From assembly GCA_026390135.1 (NCBI GenBank), contig JAPLGN010000008.1:1-38538 (forward strand): a stretch of 38,538 nt of DNA. Reading direction: 5' to 3'. Shown here piece after piece: positions 24,858 to 34,056 of the stretch. Origin of the DNA: Campylobacterales bacterium. GTDB taxonomy: Bacteria; Campylobacterota; Campylobacteria; Campylobacterales; Sulfurimonadaceae. The number at the start of each line of letters is the position of its first letter. The stretch's first letter is position 1. Made by a program: the position numbers and the translations under genes. Under the pieces are notes generated by a model. That model was not told the origin of the DNA. It made no database searches and saw only the letters and a program-made list of their open reading frames with translations.

Positions 24858-26192
24858 ATGTTTTTCCCCACACTTGAACTGATTGCATCTACGGATGTTA
24901 TCTGTGCCGATATCAACGATACCGTTAATGATGCTCTGCAAAAGATGAATGAGCATGCGCATCGCAGTATTGTTGTCATCAATGGTCCTCTTCACCATAT
25001 CATCACTTCAAAAGATTTAATCCGCTTAAAAGTAGAAAAAATTGACTTTTCGACGCCGCTTTCTCAGATTCCGTTGTATACTCTTCCTCGTTTGAGCAAA
25101 GAGAGTAGTGTTATAAATGCGCTTAATATGACAGACAAAATGGGTGAGTATATTTGTGTTTGTAATGAGGATGGTTCATTATATGGATTGGTTACCAACA
25201 GTGATATTGTCGCGAGTGTTGATCCTCAGGTTGTTTTGGAAAGTTTGCAGCTTGGAACTATTTTCGACAAAAAATTTGGATTTAAAAGCTTTGATTGTTC
25301 GGAAAGTATGGATAATATACTTGAATATATGAAAGATGCTCTTTCAGATTGTGTCATTATCCAAGATAAAAGCCTGCCTGTTGGAATTGTTACCTCCAAA
25401 GATATTTTGAAATTTATTGATGATGACCATAGTACCAGTATTACTGCCAAAGAGGTGATGTCCTCCCCGATTGAAACGATGTGCTCGACCGCTACAATCA
25501 ATGATGCGTTGAGCTTTTTCAAAAGCCATCACTACAAGAGGATTGTTGTTGTGGATGAGAATGGGACTATTATCGGTATCGTGACACAGCAAGATCTTAT
25601 CTCTCGTACGTATTTAAAGTGGTCACAGTTGGTGAATACTCATTACGATAAATTTGAGGAGTTGAACCAAATACTTCAGCAAAAAAATAAACAGTTAGCC
25701 ACATTGGCCACCAAAGATTCTCTGACCTCGATCAATAATCGGCATATGTTCGCAGAGCTTTTCGACAAAGAATTGGCAACATCAAAACGATACGGCATAG
25801 ACATATCGCTTTTGATGCTGGATCTGGATGATTTCAAAAAGGTCAATGACACCTATGGTCATAATATAGGGGATTATGTCCTTAAGACGTTTAGCTCAAT
25901 TGTTACAGAGTTAATTCGAGAGGCAGATGTATTCGCTCGATGGGGAGGAGAAGAATTTGTCGTCCTGTTGCAGCATACGAATTGCGATCAGGCATACGTC
26001 GCGGCGGAAAAAACTCGTCTCGCAGTTGAGGCCCATACTTTTAATCAAGTAGGGCACATCACATGCAGCATAGGGATAACTCGCGTAAATATAGAGGATA
26101 TTCTGAGCATAGCGATTGAACGAGCAGACCAAGCGCTTTACGCGGCCAAACATCAAGGGCGTAACCAAACGATTACATGCACTAGTTGCTAA
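24858..26192 (+). CDS. Diguanylate cyclase with four CBS domains
   Basis: A 444-residue soluble protein. Four CBS domains (about residues 10-60, 70-125, 140-195 and 200-255) form two Bateman modules, which usually bind adenosine nucleotides. A short coiled coil (about 262-285) joins them to a GGDEF domain. 'RWGGEEF' (GGEEF at 363-367) and 'LDLDDFKKVNDTYGH' show an active cyclase, and 'READ' at 354-357 is the product-inhibition I-site five residues before GGEEF. It would link energy state to c-di-GMP. No membrane segment is seen. The exact sensory ligand is unknown. Confidence 0.9.
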   Translation: MFFPTLELIASTDVICADINDTVNDALQKMNEHAHRSIVVINGPLHHIITSKDLIRLKVEKIDFSTPLSQIPLYTLPRLSKESSVINALNMTDKMGEYICVCNEDGSLYGLVTNSDIVASVDPQVVLESLQLGTIFDKKFGFKSFDCSESMDNILEYMKDALSDCVIIQDKSLPVGIVTSKDILKFIDDDHSTSITAKEVMSSPIETMCSTATINDALSFFKSHHYKRIVVVDENGTIIGIVTQQDLISRTYLKWSQLVNTHYDKFEELNQILQQKNKQLATLATKDSLTSINNRHMFAELFDKELATSKRYGIDISLLMLDLDDFKKVNDTYGHNIGDYVLKTFSSIVTELIREADVFARWGGEEFVVLLQHTNCDQAYVAAEKTRLAVEAHTFNQVGHITCSIGITRVNIEDILSIAIERADQALYAAKHQGRNQTITCTSC

Positions 26193-26195
26193 AAC

Positions 26196-26957
26196 TTATA
26201 CACCCTTTGCAGTACATGCCGGGGCGAAGAGCTCGGGACGATATTCGAAATGCATCGTATCATAGTGATACCAGCGTCCCCCCCAAATAAAGCCATATTT
26301 TTCGAAGATGCGAACGATAGACATGGGCATTGTATTGTGATATCCGATGTGTGCTGTTTCGCTTGGAGCTTCATCTTTCCAATATTGGGTTTTGGTGGGG
26401 GCTAAATCGATGGCGATGCCGAAGCTGTGCATAGAGAGGCGGTCCGTGTCTTTGATGACGCGATAGGCGTATGTCGTTGCACCCTCGGCCCAAATGCGCT
26501 CATTTTTTGGAAGCTTGGCTATTTCTTGACCGATAGCGTAAAGTTTTTTATCGACTCCTGCAACTTTGTTTACGGGAAGCTTTATCGAGCCTTTTAGGGT
26601 TGGCCATGTTATGGTGACAAGATTTCTTTCGATTGCTTTTTTATCTTTACCGTAAAGGGCTTGAAAAAAAGGCTGATACCGAAGACGTCCCGGATCGAAA
26701 AGATAGGGAGGAGGTGTCTCTATTCCGCCTGCATCGTAGGCTTGTGAAAGTTGCATCTCTAAATCGGTATTATTGATTTTTTCATCCCATGACGTCTTCG
26801 CGCTGTCAGTATGGTATGGCAATTGAGTACCATCTTTGAGGATAATGGACGTCTCGTTGGCGGAAGTGATGAGGTCGCCATAGCCTTGCGTGTAACATTG
26901 GGGAGAAGCGTACAGCGATGCTGTAAGTACCCATAATCCTAACCATTGATAGTTCAT
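26196..26957 (-). CDS. Exported M15-family D-Ala-D-Ala carboxypeptidase-like peptidase
   Basis: A 253-residue protein with a signal peptide (about residues 1-18). Zinc-ligand motifs of the M15 (VanY-like) family are intact: 'SMHSFGIAIDL' gives His167 and Asp174, and 'YDTMHFEYRPE' gives His226. It acts on peptidoglycan peptides or related D,L-peptides in the periplasm. The frame is open to 26987, but the AGGAG nine bases before the ATG at 26957 sets the start. It is convergent with the CBS-GGDEF gene. Confidence 0.85.
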   Translation of the reverse strand: MNYQWLGLWVLTASLYASPQCYTQGYGDLITSANETSIILKDGTQLPYHTDSAKTSWDEKINNTDLEMQLSQAYDAGGIETPPPYLFDPGRLRYQPFFQALYGKDKKAIERNLVTITWPTLKGSIKLPVNKVAGVDKKLYAIGQEIAKLPKNERIWAEGATTYAYRVIKDTDRLSMHSFGIAIDLAPTKTQYWKDEAPSETAHIGYHNTMPMSIVRIFEKYGFIWGGRWYHYDTMHFEYRPELFAPACTAKGV

Positions 26958-27056
26958 TACAACACACTCCTGTATTTGTTTGGACAATTATACCATTCCA
27001 CAATGGCTTCACAGTTAAGGGTAATAATACGACTATCTAAAAAGTAGGAGTTTCCA

Positions 27057-27398
27057 ATGAAACCATTACAACTTTTCGTCACTATTTTAAGTGCATCTGC
27101 CCTTCTCTCTACGTCACTTTATGCTGATCGCGGCTATGAACGCGGAGGCGGTGGTCGTGGTTATCATCACGAGCGGATGTCGTATGAAGGGGGAGGACAT
27201 CGTAATAACTGGGTTATTCCCTTGGTTGTCGGAAGTGTTATCGGGTATGCCCTCTCTTCACCCCAAAGAGAATCAGTAACCTATGTACAAAATGTTCAAG
27301 CACCTGTTGTATACGCACCCGAGCCGATGTATCAAGAACAATGGGTCTATTTTGGGAATTGTGATTGTCAGCGTAAAGTGTTGGTCCAAATTCGTTAA
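27057..27398 (+). CDS. Small exported Gly/Arg/Tyr-rich protein
   Basis: A 113-residue protein with a signal peptide (cleavage near LYA-DR, residue 23). The mature N-terminus is rich in Gly, Arg, His and Tyr (about residues 24-50). A hydrophobic Gly-containing stretch follows (about 52-68, 'PLVVGSVIGYALSS'), which may span or insert in a membrane. The C-terminus has a CxC ('CDC'). GTAGGAG precedes the ATG. No function can be named. Confidence 0.6.
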   Translation: MKPLQLFVTILSASALLSTSLYADRGYERGGGGRGYHHERMSYEGGGHRNNWVIPLVVGSVIGYALSSPQRESVTYVQNVQAPVVYAPEPMYQEQWVYFGNCDCQRKVLVQIR

Positions 27399-27402
27399 GG
27401 GA

Positions 27403-28689
27403 TTATTCCACTCGATTGCGCCCATTTTGTTTGGCGAGATAGAGCTTGCTGTCCACTTCGGAAACGTAACTTTGAATCGTCTCTTTTAAAATGTATGAGG
27501 TATCGTCGGTTATAACCGGAGTTACTCCGATACTGACGGTGTAGCTCAAGGAAACGGTATCAAAGAGGACAACTTGGGCTGCGGCTTCATTACAAATTTT
27601 TTGAGCAATGGTTCGTGCTTGAGTTTTGGAAGTGGCAGGGAGAAGAACAATAAACTCTTCTCCGCCATAACGAAAAATAAAATCCGATTTTCGCAATATT
27701 TTTTGAAGCAGTGCGGAAAAATCTTTGATAACTGCATCTCCTGCGAGGTGACCGCGGGTGTCATTGATTACTTTGAAATGATCCAAATCGCACATGATAA
27801 GAGAGCATTGACTCTCTGTCGCTTTGGCGATTTCGATTTGCCCCATCATTACTTTATCAAAAAGTCGGCGGCTTAGTAGACCCGTGAGGGGATCTTTGGA
27901 GTACTCTTCAATCATCATCATATCATTTAAAATAGCAATCTCATTTCCAATTTCTAACGAGATATAGTCGAGACGCTGAAGCAGATGGATAAGATGTTTG
28001 GGTTTTTGGATAAGCTGCTGGCATTGTCCTACGACATCCGATGCCGCATCATGCAAGCTTTGGTGTAGCCGTGTCACTTCTTTAAAGTGGCTTGTGGTGA
28101 CAATATAGGGAATAGAGGTATTATGAAGCCATTTCCCGAATTCACAGAGGCAATGGTTGAGCTCTGGGTGTGAAGTTTTGCATTGATTTTCAATGTAGGA
28201 AATAAGAGCGATGAGCCACTCTATGTGCTGTTGATAATGAATCATTAGATTTTTTTCAACGAGGTTGGCAATATGGGAGAGGCGCAGGTGATTTTTAGCA
28301 GCAAGACGCCTGAGAAATTTATGAAAATAGGCAACGGTAATTTCATTTTCAAGGTTGTCAAAATAGAGATTGAGATTTTTTAGATTTTCAAGATCACCTT
28401 CTTTTGCGAGGAGTCCCATCAAATTTCGTGCGATGGTGAGTAGCTCTCCATACACAAACATATAAGGGATTTCGTGGCTAACGCAAAAGTGTACAAACTC
28501 TTCTGTTTTTTCGGTTGCTTCTTCTGTATTGGTAGATGCTAACAGAGCAATAAAAAGCTCTTTATGATGATTGATGGCACGGGCATATTCGAAATTACTA
28601 TTCCCAAGATACCCTTCATATTCTAGATCATTGTAAAAATCGTGGATAGTAGATTTGATTATAGGGAGATAAGATTCTGTTTTAAACAT
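27403..28689 (-). CDS. Diguanylate cyclase with CZB zinc-sensing domain
   Basis: A 428-residue soluble protein. A helical N-terminal domain of about 140 residues has no clear family. Next comes a CZB domain with all four zinc ligands: His155 ('HIEW'), Cys182 ('CEFGKW'), His209 and His213 ('HQSLH'). This is the arrangement of E. coli DgcZ, where zinc inhibits the cyclase. The GGDEF domain has GGEEF at 342-346 and an I-site 'RKSD' at 333-336. It therefore appears active, product-inhibited and zinc-regulated. It ends five bases from the small Gly-rich gene on the other strand. Confidence 0.9.
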   Translation of the reverse strand: MFKTESYLPIIKSTIHDFYNDLEYEGYLGNSNFEYARAINHHKELFIALLASTNTEEATEKTEEFVHFCVSHEIPYMFVYGELLTIARNLMGLLAKEGDLENLKNLNLYFDNLENEITVAYFHKFLRRLAAKNHLRLSHIANLVEKNLMIHYQQHIEWLIALISYIENQCKTSHPELNHCLCEFGKWLHNTSIPYIVTTSHFKEVTRLHQSLHDAASDVVGQCQQLIQKPKHLIHLLQRLDYISLEIGNEIAILNDMMMIEEYSKDPLTGLLSRRLFDKVMMGQIEIAKATESQCSLIMCDLDHFKVINDTRGHLAGDAVIKDFSALLQKILRKSDFIFRYGGEEFIVLLPATSKTQARTIAQKICNEAAAQVVLFDTVSLSYTVSIGVTPVITDDTSYILKETIQSYVSEVDSKLYLAKQNGRNRVE

Positions 28690-28759
28690 TAATAAAATTC
28701 TTATATTGAGATGTTTAATTGTAGCATGTAAATAAATAAAAGATAGTTTTTAAGCCGTT

Positions 28760-28765
28760 TATAAT
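28760..28765 (+). promoter_or_regulatory. Possible -10 box of the OmpA-like gene
   Basis: TATAAT 34 bases before the chosen ATG at 28800. No -35 is visible. Confidence 0.4.
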
Positions 28766-28799
28766 TAGTATATGAGAGATGAATGATGTTGAGGTAATG

Positions 28800-29741
28800 A
28801 TGAAAAAAAGTATATTAGTATCTTTAGTTGCGTATCTTGGAATAGAGGTCGCACAGGCAAACACTACTGAAATGGTTTTTTATCCTAACTCCGATTTATC
28901 TTCTGCGGTTGCCCATTTTCATTACCAAGGGGAAAAATCAGAGCAGTATGGATTGTTGTTTGATCAAGGATTTGATAAAAAGCAGCTTCTTTATGCACAA
29001 CCTAAAAACTATACGATTGAAACGCAAAAAGATGGCAAAGTAAAACTGCTGTTTAGCTCAACAGACCGTTATTCGTATATGCAACAGATGCGGAGAGACG
29101 ATTTTATTGTAGAGAGTGCAGGAAAAGTAAGTGTATTACTTGTCTGTGGCGGCGATTGTTCAAGTTCGAAAGAGTGTGTTACTGAACAAAATATTTTGAC
29201 ATTGATGGTGCCGCAGGGGTATAGTATTCTAAGCTATAAAGGACTGGATGACAATCTCAAAGAGTTAAAAGCCAAAGAGTGGAAAATTCGAGATGGCGTG
29301 TACACTCTTTTTGCTCCCAACGTAAAAGGGGCGTGTATTTCCATGAAATTGGAGAAGAGAGAACCGTTCAATGAAAAAAGTGAAGCCAAGTCTGAACCGT
29401 TGGGATCAAAAGTCCCTAGCATTCAAGTCTATCAAAATAAAGATCTTTTTGTAAAAGGGGATGTTGTTTTGAGTATATCAGGGAAAGGACAATTGAAAAA
29501 ACTAACCGATTTAATGCAGAGTGGAGACAACCTCTCTGTGCGTGTATTCCAAGACACGGTTGCTCCCGTACGATTGGTCGGGAGATATCCAAATGCACAT
29601 TTATTTTCAGCTGCGCGCGCCGAAGAGCTTACAAAACAGTTAATATCTTTGGGAGTAGAGAGAAGTCGTATTGAGATGCAGCTTGTCGATGATAAGCTTC
29701 AAAAAACACGCGTTGAGACGGAAATTATTCTCGCCCAATAA
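28800..29741 (+). CDS. Exported protein with degenerate OmpA-like C-terminal domain
   Basis: A 313-residue protein with a signal peptide (cleavage near AQA-NT, about residue 20). Residues about 30-185 form an unknown domain with a Cys group ('CGGDCSSSKEC'). The last 95 residues look like an OmpA/MotB peptidoglycan-binding domain ('LFSAARAEELTKQLISLGVERSRIE' read in short as 'AARAEELTKQLISLGV'). The usual D-x-G-N arginine motif is poorly kept. The frame is open to 28779, but GAGG five bases before the ATG at 28800 decides the start. It overlaps the end of the next, convergent gene by 17 bases. Confidence 0.7.
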   Translation: MKKSILVSLVAYLGIEVAQANTTEMVFYPNSDLSSAVAHFHYQGEKSEQYGLLFDQGFDKKQLLYAQPKNYTIETQKDGKVKLLFSSTDRYSYMQQMRRDDFIVESAGKVSVLLVCGGDCSSSKECVTEQNILTLMVPQGYSILSYKGLDDNLKELKAKEWKIRDGVYTLFAPNVKGACISMKLEKREPFNEKSEAKSEPLGSKVPSIQVYQNKDLFVKGDVVLSISGKGQLKKLTDLMQSGDNLSVRVFQDTVAPVRLVGRYPNAHLFSAARAEELTKQLISLGVERSRIEMQLVDDKLQKTRVETEIILAQ

Positions 29742-30603
29742 TATCGAAAATATTGATGCCGTCGGGGAGTTTCGTCTCTCCGTCTCGGAAACTTCGGGTG
29801 TTAGAGATGAGCCGTTTGAAATGTTTTCTTAGATGATACGCATCTGGGACATTGGGACGGAACCAGTCTCCCTTGCTGCTAAAGAGCCAATCAATCCCTG
29901 CTTTGATCTCAAGAAGAGAATATCCTCCTGTATCACTCAAAAGTTTAATTTGCCCAGCCCAGCTCATCACATCAAACGGCTCTTCAAACTGCGGATCGAT
30001 AGAGGAAAGACGACGGATAAAATACTGTGCCATCTCAAATTCTTGAGTGTTAGGTTTTGCCTCTTCGACTTGTGTCGAATTCGCGATTGCGGGCGCATTG
30101 GAACTTACTTCTCGCCGTATCCATCGCTCAAATTCAGCAAACCAGTCAAATGATCGGCGATTTTGTCCTCGTTGATAGAGATTAAAATCGTCAAACAGTT
30201 CTCGTCGCAGCCCTTCTCGATCACACACTTCGAGAGCATAGGCATGGAGTTCTTCGAAAAAATCGTTGGAGAGATTGAGGTAATAGTTGCTGTCCGTGTA
30301 TTGCGTGGAGACCAAAGCTGTGGCGATTGGAATGGTACTCATGGGCTCAAGGACGTAAAGAATCATTACGCCGTTAGCCGTTTTTTCACGGGTTGTTTTG
30401 ACAATTTTTTTTACCACTAAGGCATCCAATGCTTCGACTACTTCTCTGGGGCTATGGCGTAAAAGCTCTGCCAAAAACGAGGCACTTAATGCTTTCGGTT
30501 TGTCTCCCCAAATGAGACTGTGGCGGATGATCAGCGGAAGAAGAGCGCGTTCTAAGAGGTTCAAGTCATTACGGTCGATGAGAGAAGAGGGGATTCCTAT
30601 CAT
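29725..30603 (-). CDS. Unknown protein with N-terminal winged-helix-like domain
   Basis: A 292-residue cytoplasmic protein. The first 75 residues look like a winged helix ('LLRHSPREVVEALDALVVKKIVK'), and the end (about 225-292) has aromatic, basic character ('WLFSSKGDWFRPNVPDAYHLRKHF') like some replication-initiator or DnaT-type C-terminal domains. Neither similarity is strong. It overlaps the upstream 30600-31199 gene by ATGA, so the two are coupled. A DNA-binding role is plausible but not shown. Confidence 0.6.
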   Translation of the reverse strand: MIGIPSSLIDRNDLNLLERALLPLIIRHSLIWGDKPKALSASFLAELLRHSPREVVEALDALVVKKIVKTTREKTANGVMILYVLEPMSTIPIATALVSTQYTDSNYYLNLSNDFFEELHAYALEVCDREGLRRELFDDFNLYQRGQNRRSFDWFAEFERWIRREVSSNAPAIANSTQVEEAKPNTQEFEMAQYFIRRLSSIDPQFEEPFDVMSWAGQIKLLSDTGGYSLLEIKAGIDWLFSSKGDWFRPNVPDAYHLRKHFKRLISNTRSFRDGETKLPDGINIFDIIGRE

Positions 30604-31199
30604 GAGCGTTTGAGAGCTTTTTTGGTGGTTTTCGCGATGAGAGGCTGTCTTGCCAACCGTTCTTGCTCGATTAACAAGTTGAGGTATTCGTGCTCCACTC
30701 GCGCTTCAAATAATCCGCGATCGTTCGCGACATAATCGTAAATCCATCGTTTTGTGAGAATTCGAATAACGTCAATGTCCAGTGAATCCAAAAGAGGTTC
30801 GGCGGAGTCAGCATGTTTGATGGAGGTAAAACGAACATTTTCAAATCGCTGTGCTGCACTGCTCTCACTGTTCTTTTCATCGGTGATATTTCGACGTAAA
30901 TCATACATGAGGGCATACAATTTTTGTGTTCTTTCGTGCGCTTGCATCTCCAGAGGAGAGAGTTGCTCTTCATAAAGCTCGTGAGCGATAAGAGAAATTT
31001 TTTCAATTCCCGTTTTATACGCAAAATCACGACTTGAAAGTCGACGCAAGAATTCGCTGTAGCGAGCCGTGCTAATAGGACGGATAAGTTCGTCGATGTG
31101 GGAGCGTAAGAATACGTCTTCATCTATTTTGAAATAGTTCATCAAAGATGTGACAAACTGGGTGCGAATCTGATCATCGGTTGGGGTGAATGGTTGCAT
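30600..31199 (-). CDS. Unknown helical protein coupled to the winged-helix gene
   Basis: A 199-residue, mostly helical, charged cytoplasmic protein with no signal peptide and a basic C-terminus ('AKTTKKALKRS'). I do not recognise it. Its stop overlaps the start of the downstream winged-helix gene (ATGA), so they act or are made together. A divergent gene starts 88 bases upstream. Confidence 0.6.
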   Translation of the reverse strand: MQPFTPTDDQIRTQFVTSLMNYFKIDEDVFLRSHIDELIRPISTARYSEFLRRLSSRDFAYKTGIEKISLIAHELYEEQLSPLEMQAHERTQKLYALMYDLRRNITDEKNSESSAAQRFENVRFTSIKHADSAEPLLDSLDIDVIRILTKRWIYDYVANDRGLFEARVEHEYLNLLIEQERLARQPLIAKTTKKALKRS

Positions 31200-31287
31200 A
31201 ATGGAATTATAACATCTTCCCCATATTTTCGCTAAAATACTGTGGGCATTAGAGAAATGTGCCTAGAAACGTCTAAAAAGGCTCAAT

Positions 31288-32403
31288 TTGTTAATCATTA
31301 ATTCTACTGTAATTCCCAATGGAGACTCTGATCTCGGGGATAATCTTCTTTATTACGACTACAATATCGGGCATTTACTCTCGCTCCAAGCCAAAGGGCA
31401 GACGATGGAAGATGAATCGTATGTCAGTGCTTTTCGTTCTTTTGAGGGTGAAGTGTATGAGAACTACATCTATGAAAAGCTTCTTCGTTACGCGGAAAAT
31501 GAACCTGAAATTAAAAGTTTTATTATTAAAGGGCCGCACAAAAATCGCACCCATGCGCAAAGCGATGCCCTCTCTGTAAGCTGGAAAGGGCAGATTATTT
31601 ACCGTGCCCGCCATAAAGAAATTGGAGAATTCGACGGACTTCTTTTTACCGATAAAGAACTGTATTTTATGGAAATGACTCTGGTGAAATCGGCAACGAG
31701 CCTCAAAAAACGGCTTCGTAAGAAACGGGCACTTTTGGAAGTTTTATTTCCTCGCTATAACGTCAGGGCTGTTTTAGTTCTTAACGAAGGTGCGACGGGA
31801 ACGACCGATTTACCCCCATATGCCAGCGTATGGTTTACCGAAGCATACAGCGCACAACATTTGCTGGAAAGCCTCAGTACCAATGCACCTAAAGCGCCAA
31901 TGGTTCGGATTCAAAGCGATAAAATTGCCCATGCAGAAGAGATTAAAATTGCATCCTTTAAATACTACGCAACACTATCATGGATGTTGCGCTCTCTTCG
32001 CGGGGGCAAACCGATTGATTGGGATTTCTTCCGTAAAAGTGCCACGCAGCGCTATCATGATATTTACACAAAAGTCTATGTCGGATATGTGAGTATAGAG
32101 GATTTTAAAGCCATTGTCCCCTCTGTGCAGTTTGAAAACTCTGGGGCAACACGTGCTATTGTCGCCATTGAAAAAGATCATACGGGCGGCTATTTTCTTA
32201 CCTATTTCCTCCGACATTCGGGCAAAAAACTTGATAATGTAACGGTTACCGCTGGTGTTGCCAAGGTAGCTAAAAAAGATCCGCTAGGAATTACTCTCAC
32301 TGAGATGAATCATTTGGATAAAATGATGGATGAGAGTTTTGCGCTAACGCTCGAGCAGCATGTTGAAATAGAAAAAACACTCAAAACGATCACGCATAAG
32401 TAA
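31288..32403 (+). CDS. Unknown protein with a possible degenerate PD-(D/E)XK fold
   Basis: A 371-residue soluble protein. 'EIGEFDGLLF' followed after ten residues by 'LYFMEMTLVKS' has the D...E-x-x shape of PD-(D/E)XK nucleases ('D-x(n)-E-x-K'), but Thr replaces the usual Lys, so it may be inactive or not a nuclease at all. It begins with TTG at 31288; AAAGG lies six bases before it, and no ATG fits. This is the only TTG start in the window that I consider well supported. It ends at a good terminator. Function unknown. Confidence 0.6.
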   Translation: MLIINSTVIPNGDSDLGDNLLYYDYNIGHLLSLQAKGQTMEDESYVSAFRSFEGEVYENYIYEKLLRYAENEPEIKSFIIKGPHKNRTHAQSDALSVSWKGQIIYRARHKEIGEFDGLLFTDKELYFMEMTLVKSATSLKKRLRKKRALLEVLFPRYNVRAVLVLNEGATGTTDLPPYASVWFTEAYSAQHLLESLSTNAPKAPMVRIQSDKIAHAEEIKIASFKYYATLSWMLRSLRGGKPIDWDFFRKSATQRYHDIYTKVYVGYVSIEDFKAIVPSVQFENSGATRAIVAIEKDHTGGYFLTYFLRHSGKKLDNVTVTAGVAKVAKKDPLGITLTEMNHLDKMMDESFALTLEQHVEIEKTLKTITHK

Positions 32404-32406
32404 ATG

Positions 32407-32426
32407 GCAGGTAAAACCTGCTTTTC
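32407..32426 (+). terminator. Intrinsic terminator after the 31288 gene
   Basis: GCAGGT and ACCTGC pair around a three-base loop, followed by TTTTC. It lies three bases after the stop codon of the 31288 gene and separates it from the 32522 operon. Confidence 0.7.
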
Positions 32427-32521
32427 ATTTAAAATTCATAAACCCCTTGTATTCTTCGTAAAAAACACCTCATTTACTTTTGATAGGTTACACTTTTGAA
32501 GAATTACATATAAGGACAGTT

Positions 32522-32980
32522 ATGAAAAAAGTTGTTATGCTTGCTCTTGTTGCGATGAGTCTTTTTGGAGCTCCCTATAAGATGGGGCAATCGGTTATGC
32601 CGTTGGATTTACAAGATCAGTTTGGAAAAAAAAGTACACTTAAAGTGATGCCAAAAACATTGATTATGGCGTTTGAAAAAGGGACAGGGGCAACGGTCAA
32701 TGAGTATTTGGCAACGCAGGATAAGGGATATTTAAAAAAGAACAACGCAGCCTTTGTTGCGGATATTAGTCAAATGCCCAATTTTATCACCGAAGCATTT
32801 GCCCTACCAAAAATGCGTAAATACGCTCATACAGTTTTGCTGATTCGGGATGAGGAGCAAGGGTTACGATTCCCTGCCCAAGAGGAGAAAATTACGGTGA
32901 TGAAATTTCGGGGCAACTTTCTGACTCAAATCGAATTCGTTTCCACCGCAACAGAACTAAAACAGGCGATTGATCAGTGA
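32522..32980 (+). CDS. Exported redoxin-like protein lacking cysteines
   Basis: A 152-residue protein with a signal peptide (cleavage near LFG-AP, about residue 16). The layout ('QSVMPLDLQDQFGKKSTL', then 'KTLIMAFEKGTG', then 'HTVLLIRDEEQGLRF') resembles a thioredoxin-fold or peroxiredoxin-like domain. There is no cysteine anywhere in the mature part, so it cannot be a thiol redox enzyme and more likely binds a ligand. The frame is open to 32480, but AAGGAC before the ATG at 32522 sets the start. It begins the six-gene operon; its stop overlaps the next start (TGATG). Confidence 0.7.
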   Translation: MKKVVMLALVAMSLFGAPYKMGQSVMPLDLQDQFGKKSTLKVMPKTLIMAFEKGTGATVNEYLATQDKGYLKKNNAAFVADISQMPNFITEAFALPKMRKYAHTVLLIRDEEQGLRFPAQEEKITVMKFRGNFLTQIEFVSTATELKQAIDQ

Positions 32981-34056
32981 TGACTCCGATCAAGGCGCTT
33001 AGAAAAAATCGCTTTAAGACAGCACTCATTTTTATGAGCATGAGTGTTTCTATCGCGGCAATTTTTCTCATTAGCGCTATCTCGGGAGGGGTCGTAAGCA
33101 TGTACTCTGCGATGCTCAAAACGGATGGGGACATTATCGTCACGCAAAAAGGGATTGCCGATACTTTTTTCAGTGATATTAACCGTTCAATGGTAGATGA
33201 GATTGCCAAAATTGAGGGGGTACGTGAAGCAGGTGCCTTGATTTTAGGGGCTGCACCCGTTGAGCCACTCCCTATCGTAGGAATTTATGGGGTGAGCGAG
33301 AACCGTTTTAAAAGTTATACTTTGATACAAGGCTCTATTCCAAACAACGGAGAAGTCATCCTGGGTTCTAAAATCTATGAGACGCTCAAGCATCCCAAAA
33401 CAATTAACCTCTCCAAGCAAAAATTTGTCGTAAGCGGTGTGTTTAAAAGCCGCATTGGATTTGAAGATGGCGGGGTGGTGATGAATTTACACGATGGCGG
33501 AGTATTGTTCCATAAAAGTGCATCAATTTTTTTGATAAGTTTGAATGATTTGGCAAAAAGTGATAGCATTGTAAAAAAAATAAATGCTTTAAACCCGGAC
33601 ATAGAAGCCAAAACCACAGACAGCTTCATCGATTCCTATAATCAGTTTAAAATCATAAAAACCAGTTCGGATGTGATTGGAGCAATGGCATTTTTGATGG
33701 GAATTTTGGGAATTGTGAGCATGATGAGCATGGTGGTCAATGATCGTAAAACCGAGTTTGGAATTATGCGTTCCATCGGATTATCCTCGATAGTTATTAT
33801 TCGAAAACTTTTAGCGGAAACATTGATTATTGCATTGGTGGCATTTTTCTTCGCTTTGGCCGTATCGCTTGGTGTCCTCGATGCTGTAGAACATGCAGAT
33901 AAATTTCAAGGTTACATCAACGGTGAGATCACTGTTTCATTGGCGATCAATGTTTTCGTGGTCTCAGTAGTGATGGCGATGCTGGGGACTTTGCTTCCTG
34001 CGATTTATGCTGCTCGCATTGATCCGATGACGCTGATACAGCGAGGTGGCTCATGA
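32980..34056 (+). CDS. ABC transporter permease, MacB/LolC-type (FtsX domain)
   Basis: A 358-residue permease with four helices: one near residues 14-35 and three near 235-260, 280-305 and 325-345. A periplasmic domain lies between the first and second. 'MSMVVNDRKTEFGIMRSIGLSS' is the FtsX-family coupling region, and 'PAIYAARIDPMTLIQ' is the usual end. This class moves substrates out of the inner membrane rather than across it (lipoproteins, lipids, or periplasmic loads as in MacB). It overlaps the next gene by ATGA. The ATG at 32980 overlaps the upstream stop and is preferred over the GTG three bases before it. Confidence 0.9.
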   Translation: MTPIKALRKNRFKTALIFMSMSVSIAAIFLISAISGGVVSMYSAMLKTDGDIIVTQKGIADTFFSDINRSMVDEIAKIEGVREAGALILGAAPVEPLPIVGIYGVSENRFKSYTLIQGSIPNNGEVILGSKIYETLKHPKTINLSKQKFVVSGVFKSRIGFEDGGVVMNLHDGGVLFHKSASIFLISLNDLAKSDSIVKKINALNPDIEAKTTDSFIDSYNQFKIIKTSSDVIGAMAFLMGILGIVSMMSMVVNDRKTEFGIMRSIGLSSIVIIRKLLAETLIIALVAFFFALAVSLGVLDAVEHADKFQGYINGEITVSLAINVFVVSVVMAMLGTLLPAIYAARIDPMTLIQRGGS

